Origin: Isoetes taiwanensis
Taxonomy: Eukaryota > Streptophyta > Lycopodiopsida > Isoetales > Isoetaceae
DNA: 64,000 nt
NCBI GenBank assembly: GCA_021234155.1
Contig: JAJEKV010000025.1
Coordinates: 5,311,310 to 5,375,309 of the forward strand
Direction: 5' to 3'
Shown: positions 60,878 to 64,000 of the stretch, in pieces
How the letters are laid out: each line of letters begins with the position of its first letter
Numbering within the stretch: the first letter of the stretch is position 1
The notes under the pieces: model-generated
The model's input: only the letters and a program-made list of their open reading frames with translations
What the model was told of the DNA's origin: nothing
Databases searched by the model: none
Made by a program: the position numbers and the translations under genes

Positions 60878-62220
60878 GTATTAAACACCAAACTCCTAAT
60901 GCAATAATGTTGCCCTCAAGCAAGTTTGATTCCATTGGAAGCAGGGCCTTATATCAGCCATAAACTTTGTGAATAGACTAAGAAAACAGCCGATAACCGG
61001 CCACCAAAGGAGGCGATGGTCCAGCCATCGATTCGGTTGGTACAACGATGTCACAAAATGGGCTGAGATTTGGGGATTACATGGTAATTGGCCGCATACA
61101 CGCGGCAAGGACACGGTGATCTAGTGCAATTACTAGTCATGGAATAAACTGTGGGCCAAAACCAAGATCCTGATGATTACTATAGGGAAGAAGTGAATCC
61201 TATGGTTATGTATACAAACCAAGCATATTTGGGATCAAAGGTACCAATACAAAAAAACAAAATTATTGCTAGGTGATGCTGCCATGCTATGGCATCATAG
61301 AAGAGCAAGACACATTTTGATTTACTCATGCTTACACACTGATTTGAGCACATATACACAAGCATCATTGATTTGAAGAGAACACATCCCTACAGACATG
61401 AAGTGGACACTTGAAGACCAAGGTGGAGACATTCATGAAAGATCACACAAGTATACTAGAAAAAGGTGATTCAAGCAAGGCAATTTGAAGTTTGGAAGAC
61501 CCCTTGAGTGTTCTTGGTATGTGATATTTCCATTGAGTTCTTGGCATGACTATCTCTTATGATCCTCATCTCAAGCCTTCCATCTCCTTTTTCATGAAAA
61601 CATACCCACATCACATCAAATTCCATGCCTAGCCTTCATTTCCTAGAGCAAATTGGCTTAGGGATTTTCCTAGTCAAAACTTCTCTTTCATACATCATTC
61701 ACACCTCACACACCCACCGCACCATTAAAAATATCCCTAGCTCTCTAATAAAAAAAGTAAGCTAATTCTTTAAAACTAATTAAAATATCCCTAGCTCGCG
61801 ATAAAGAAGCGTATTATATTCAGTTCTACAATAATGGATATATTGCAAAAACAATTATTGTGTTATGATAATATGGTTAATGTAAAAGGAAGTGTTGCAA
61901 AAGAATTATTGTGTTATGATAATATGGTTAATGTAAAAGGAAGTGTTGTTATTATGATGATGGCGTGTCACTCAAACCTGAGAACATAACATTTTTCTAT
62001 GCCATGCATAATTTAATGTGGAAATTCCGGGTGACATTCTTCTATGTCATGTGTCCAAAACAAGAACTTAGTTTGTTCTTTTTCATAAATTTAACACTAG
62101 AATACCAAGTAAAATTTAGCCACTTATTAGCCTAGGAAGTTATGAGCCTAGGAATATATGAGACTTCTTAAAGAAGAGTCGATCATATATTGTAACACAT
62201 GTACAACAAAATTGACCACC
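60878..62220. other. Decayed LINE 3' part, then stretch with no supported gene
   Basis: 60890-61140 may be residual LINE 3' coding sequence. No terminal block or microsatellite tail of the LINE 1 type was found. It contains a tandem duplication of about 51 bp at 61843-61945. Confidence 0.4.
61843..61945. repeat. 51-52-bp tandem duplication
   Basis: Two copies starting TTGCAAAA, each containing TTATTGTGTTATGATAATAT and AATGTAAAAGGAAGTG. Confidence 0.9.
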
Positions 62221-63085
62221 ATAATTACAAACATGAATGGAAGTGTCGGACAATAAATCACCGTGAACTACAAACATGAACGGAATTGTAAGACGATGGT
62301 TTGCTCACCCTTACCAATTTGGCCCATCGCCGGGATAGGTTCAATACTCCGGACGCTTTTATATGCAATACATATTTATTTGTATGATACCGGCACAAAT
62401 TTATCGTGATAATACGTAAAAATACTCTGCAAAAATAATTCATGGCTGGAACATTTTTAAATGTGCGAATTGAACTAAAGCGATATACGAAAAGTTTTTC
62501 GCAGACGAAATGGTGAAAATCGCAGACGCCGCCTTATAATCGCTTTTTCGCAAAACAAAGAACAATCAAGATCGCTGCACGCCGAAAAGGTGATTTTTTT
62601 TTCACAGCATAAATTTGAAATTTGAATTTCGTGATAATGTTTTCACTCAACCCGTGATCTAAACAAGATAAAGCGCCGACGTGAAAAAAAATATTACATG
62701 TACGCCAGCCAATCCGCACGCGGTTTAAAAGGTTTCGCGCGTGAAAAAAATCCCACCTACGAGAAAAAAATACGTGAAATACAATTTAAAACAATAAAAT
62801 ACATATTTTTTACTTTATATGTCAAAATTTTTAATTTTGTATGTACAGAACCTATCCCTGCCCATCGTAGCTATGAACAGGAATAGAAACATGGGATAAT
62901 GGCTTGCTCACTCCTTACGGTTTGGCCATAGTCTGGACAATGGATCACCGTAACTACAAACATGAAAGGAAGCGGGGACAAGGGGCTTGATCACTCCTTA
63001 CTAGTTTGGCCCATTGTAACTATGAACGAGAATGGAAGCGTAGGAAAATGGCTTGCTCACTTTTATCTAGGTTTGGCCCAATGTG
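62221..63085. repeat. Degenerate repeat units around CTACAAACATGAA
   Basis: Units at about 62228-62345 and 62870-63085 share AACTACAAACATGAA(C/A)GGAA, GGCTTGCTCACTCCTTAC and TTTGGCCCAT. They recur at about 60-120 bp spacing and are split by an A-rich, CpG-containing stretch (62450-62800). Confidence 0.55.
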
Positions 63086-64000
63086 TCCGATAAAATTCTC
63101 TTTTTTCTTTCCTTTCTTTTTTAAAAATAGACCATTGTTTTGCAACATACTTATTGATTGTTTGAAACAAAGCTTCATGGATTTTCTTGAATATATATAT
63201 CCCATGTGTGCCTACTCTAATATCTCTAGAGTCATGAACACATATTTCATAATTTATTTTGCACACACAATTAATAACATCCAAGTAAATTTTAAGGTAG
63301 CTCTACTTATAGGTGCAAAAGTACTTTTAAAGATAGCTATAGATAAAGTTGCAATACACAATGAAAGAATTGTCTAAGGTCACACTAAATAATGCAATGC
63401 CTTCAAAAGGCTTGGTGTTGTTCACAACACGTCCATAGCCACAACACATCCACATTCATATACAAGCAAGAGAGAGTGACTATATGAGATTCAATATACA
63501 ACATCAACAACTCATAGACATGGCCACTTGCAATCTAGGAGGTTCTCAAAATGATCCATGGCCTAGAAGTCATTGTATGCAAATGCGTGAGTTACAATGG
63601 ACTAGAAGTTACTATCTGCTGAGGTTCCCAACGCTACAAGTTCCAAATTATAACCAAAGAACGCTGGGCACTGCTTACTAGTCGGACAATAATGGTATTC
63701 CTTTGCTATTGTTAAGATTATTATTTAATTATCCTCCATAATAGATTCAATGTGTCTATTAATATTCCAATGTCTTTGAGCATGCACAAAATGTTCGAAA
63801 GCAAATACCTTATTGAAATGTTTATAAAACGAGGAATAGGTCTAAATATGGTGCCCTTTAGAAGTTAGTTAATCCGATATATTGCTCTCATCTAACCCTC
63901 AATCTAGCTACATTGGATCCGAAAGAAAAAAGATGAAGGTGCAATGTGGAGTATGTGAGAATAATTTGTGAGTATGCTAATATGCTGTGTTGATGATGCA
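63086..64000. other. Stretch with no supported gene
   Basis: AT-rich. The frame at plus 63006-63377 and its antisense shadows show no recognisable domain. Confidence 0.4.

Noticed and set aside
63006-63377. 123-codon plus-strand ORF
   Set aside because: Composition is Phe/Ile/Lys-rich as expected of AT-rich noncoding DNA. No domain, and its start lies in a degenerate repeat.

Overview
The window reads as plant nuclear DNA that is almost entirely transposable elements nested in one another. GT-AG introns, a MuDR-type Mutator element with long terminal inverted repeats, CACTA-type termini, an initiator-Met-tRNA-like primer binding site, Ty3/Gypsy polyprotein remnants and L1-like LINEs all point to a land plant. 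A DUF7869-like protein and the style of the Mutator transposase suggest a seed-free plant, perhaps a fern; that is inference. No rRNA, convincing tRNA or CRISPR array is visible.

Region 1-12.6 kb is a pile of LINE 3' ends, all on the minus strand. One LINE (2.7-11.8 kb) has its reverse transcriptase gene split by a 6.74-kb non-autonomous LTR retrotransposon (4215-10956, LTRs of about 2.6 kb, TSD TACTA). Several LINE copies share a 3' terminal block but end in different microsatellite tails.

Region 12.67-28.27 kb looks like one CACTA-type element of about 15.6 kb, with subterminal AGAGTC repeats at both ends, that split an older L1-like LINE. Inside it lie a 3.2-kb Mutator-like element (15144-18344, TIRs of about 0.7 kb, near-perfect 9-bp TSD) and a second non-autonomous LTR element (19144-24518, TSD GAATA).

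Region 30-35 kb holds a complex tandem array (30.0-31.7 kb), a 187-bp foldback MITE (32.5 kb), and the best candidate for an intact gene: a four-exon plus-strand gene at 33536-34863. It has consistent splice phases and encodes about 298 residues with repetitive acidic N-terminal and Ser/Thr/Gly/Asn-rich C-terminal parts.

Region 36.9-38.6 kb has a frameshifted DUF7869-like gene on the minus strand. From 40.4 to 46.6 kb there are gene-like exon fragments separated by a decayed LINE (43.3-45.7 kb). A Helitron-like 3' end lies at 47.73 kb. A decayed Ty3/Gypsy element (about 49.0-53.4 kb, minus) has the order protease, RNase H, RT, RNase H, integrase. The rest (53.5-64 kb) is AT-rich sequence with short repeats, an unidentified broken ORF group (58.9-59.9 kb) and another LINE RT fragment (60.15-60.88 kb).

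Most reading frames are broken. The two LTR pairs are nearly identical in AT-rich stretches but differ by clustered small indels at C/G-rich motifs. That pattern raises the possibility of consensus errors at methylated sites, so some 'pseudogenes' may be less broken than they appear.
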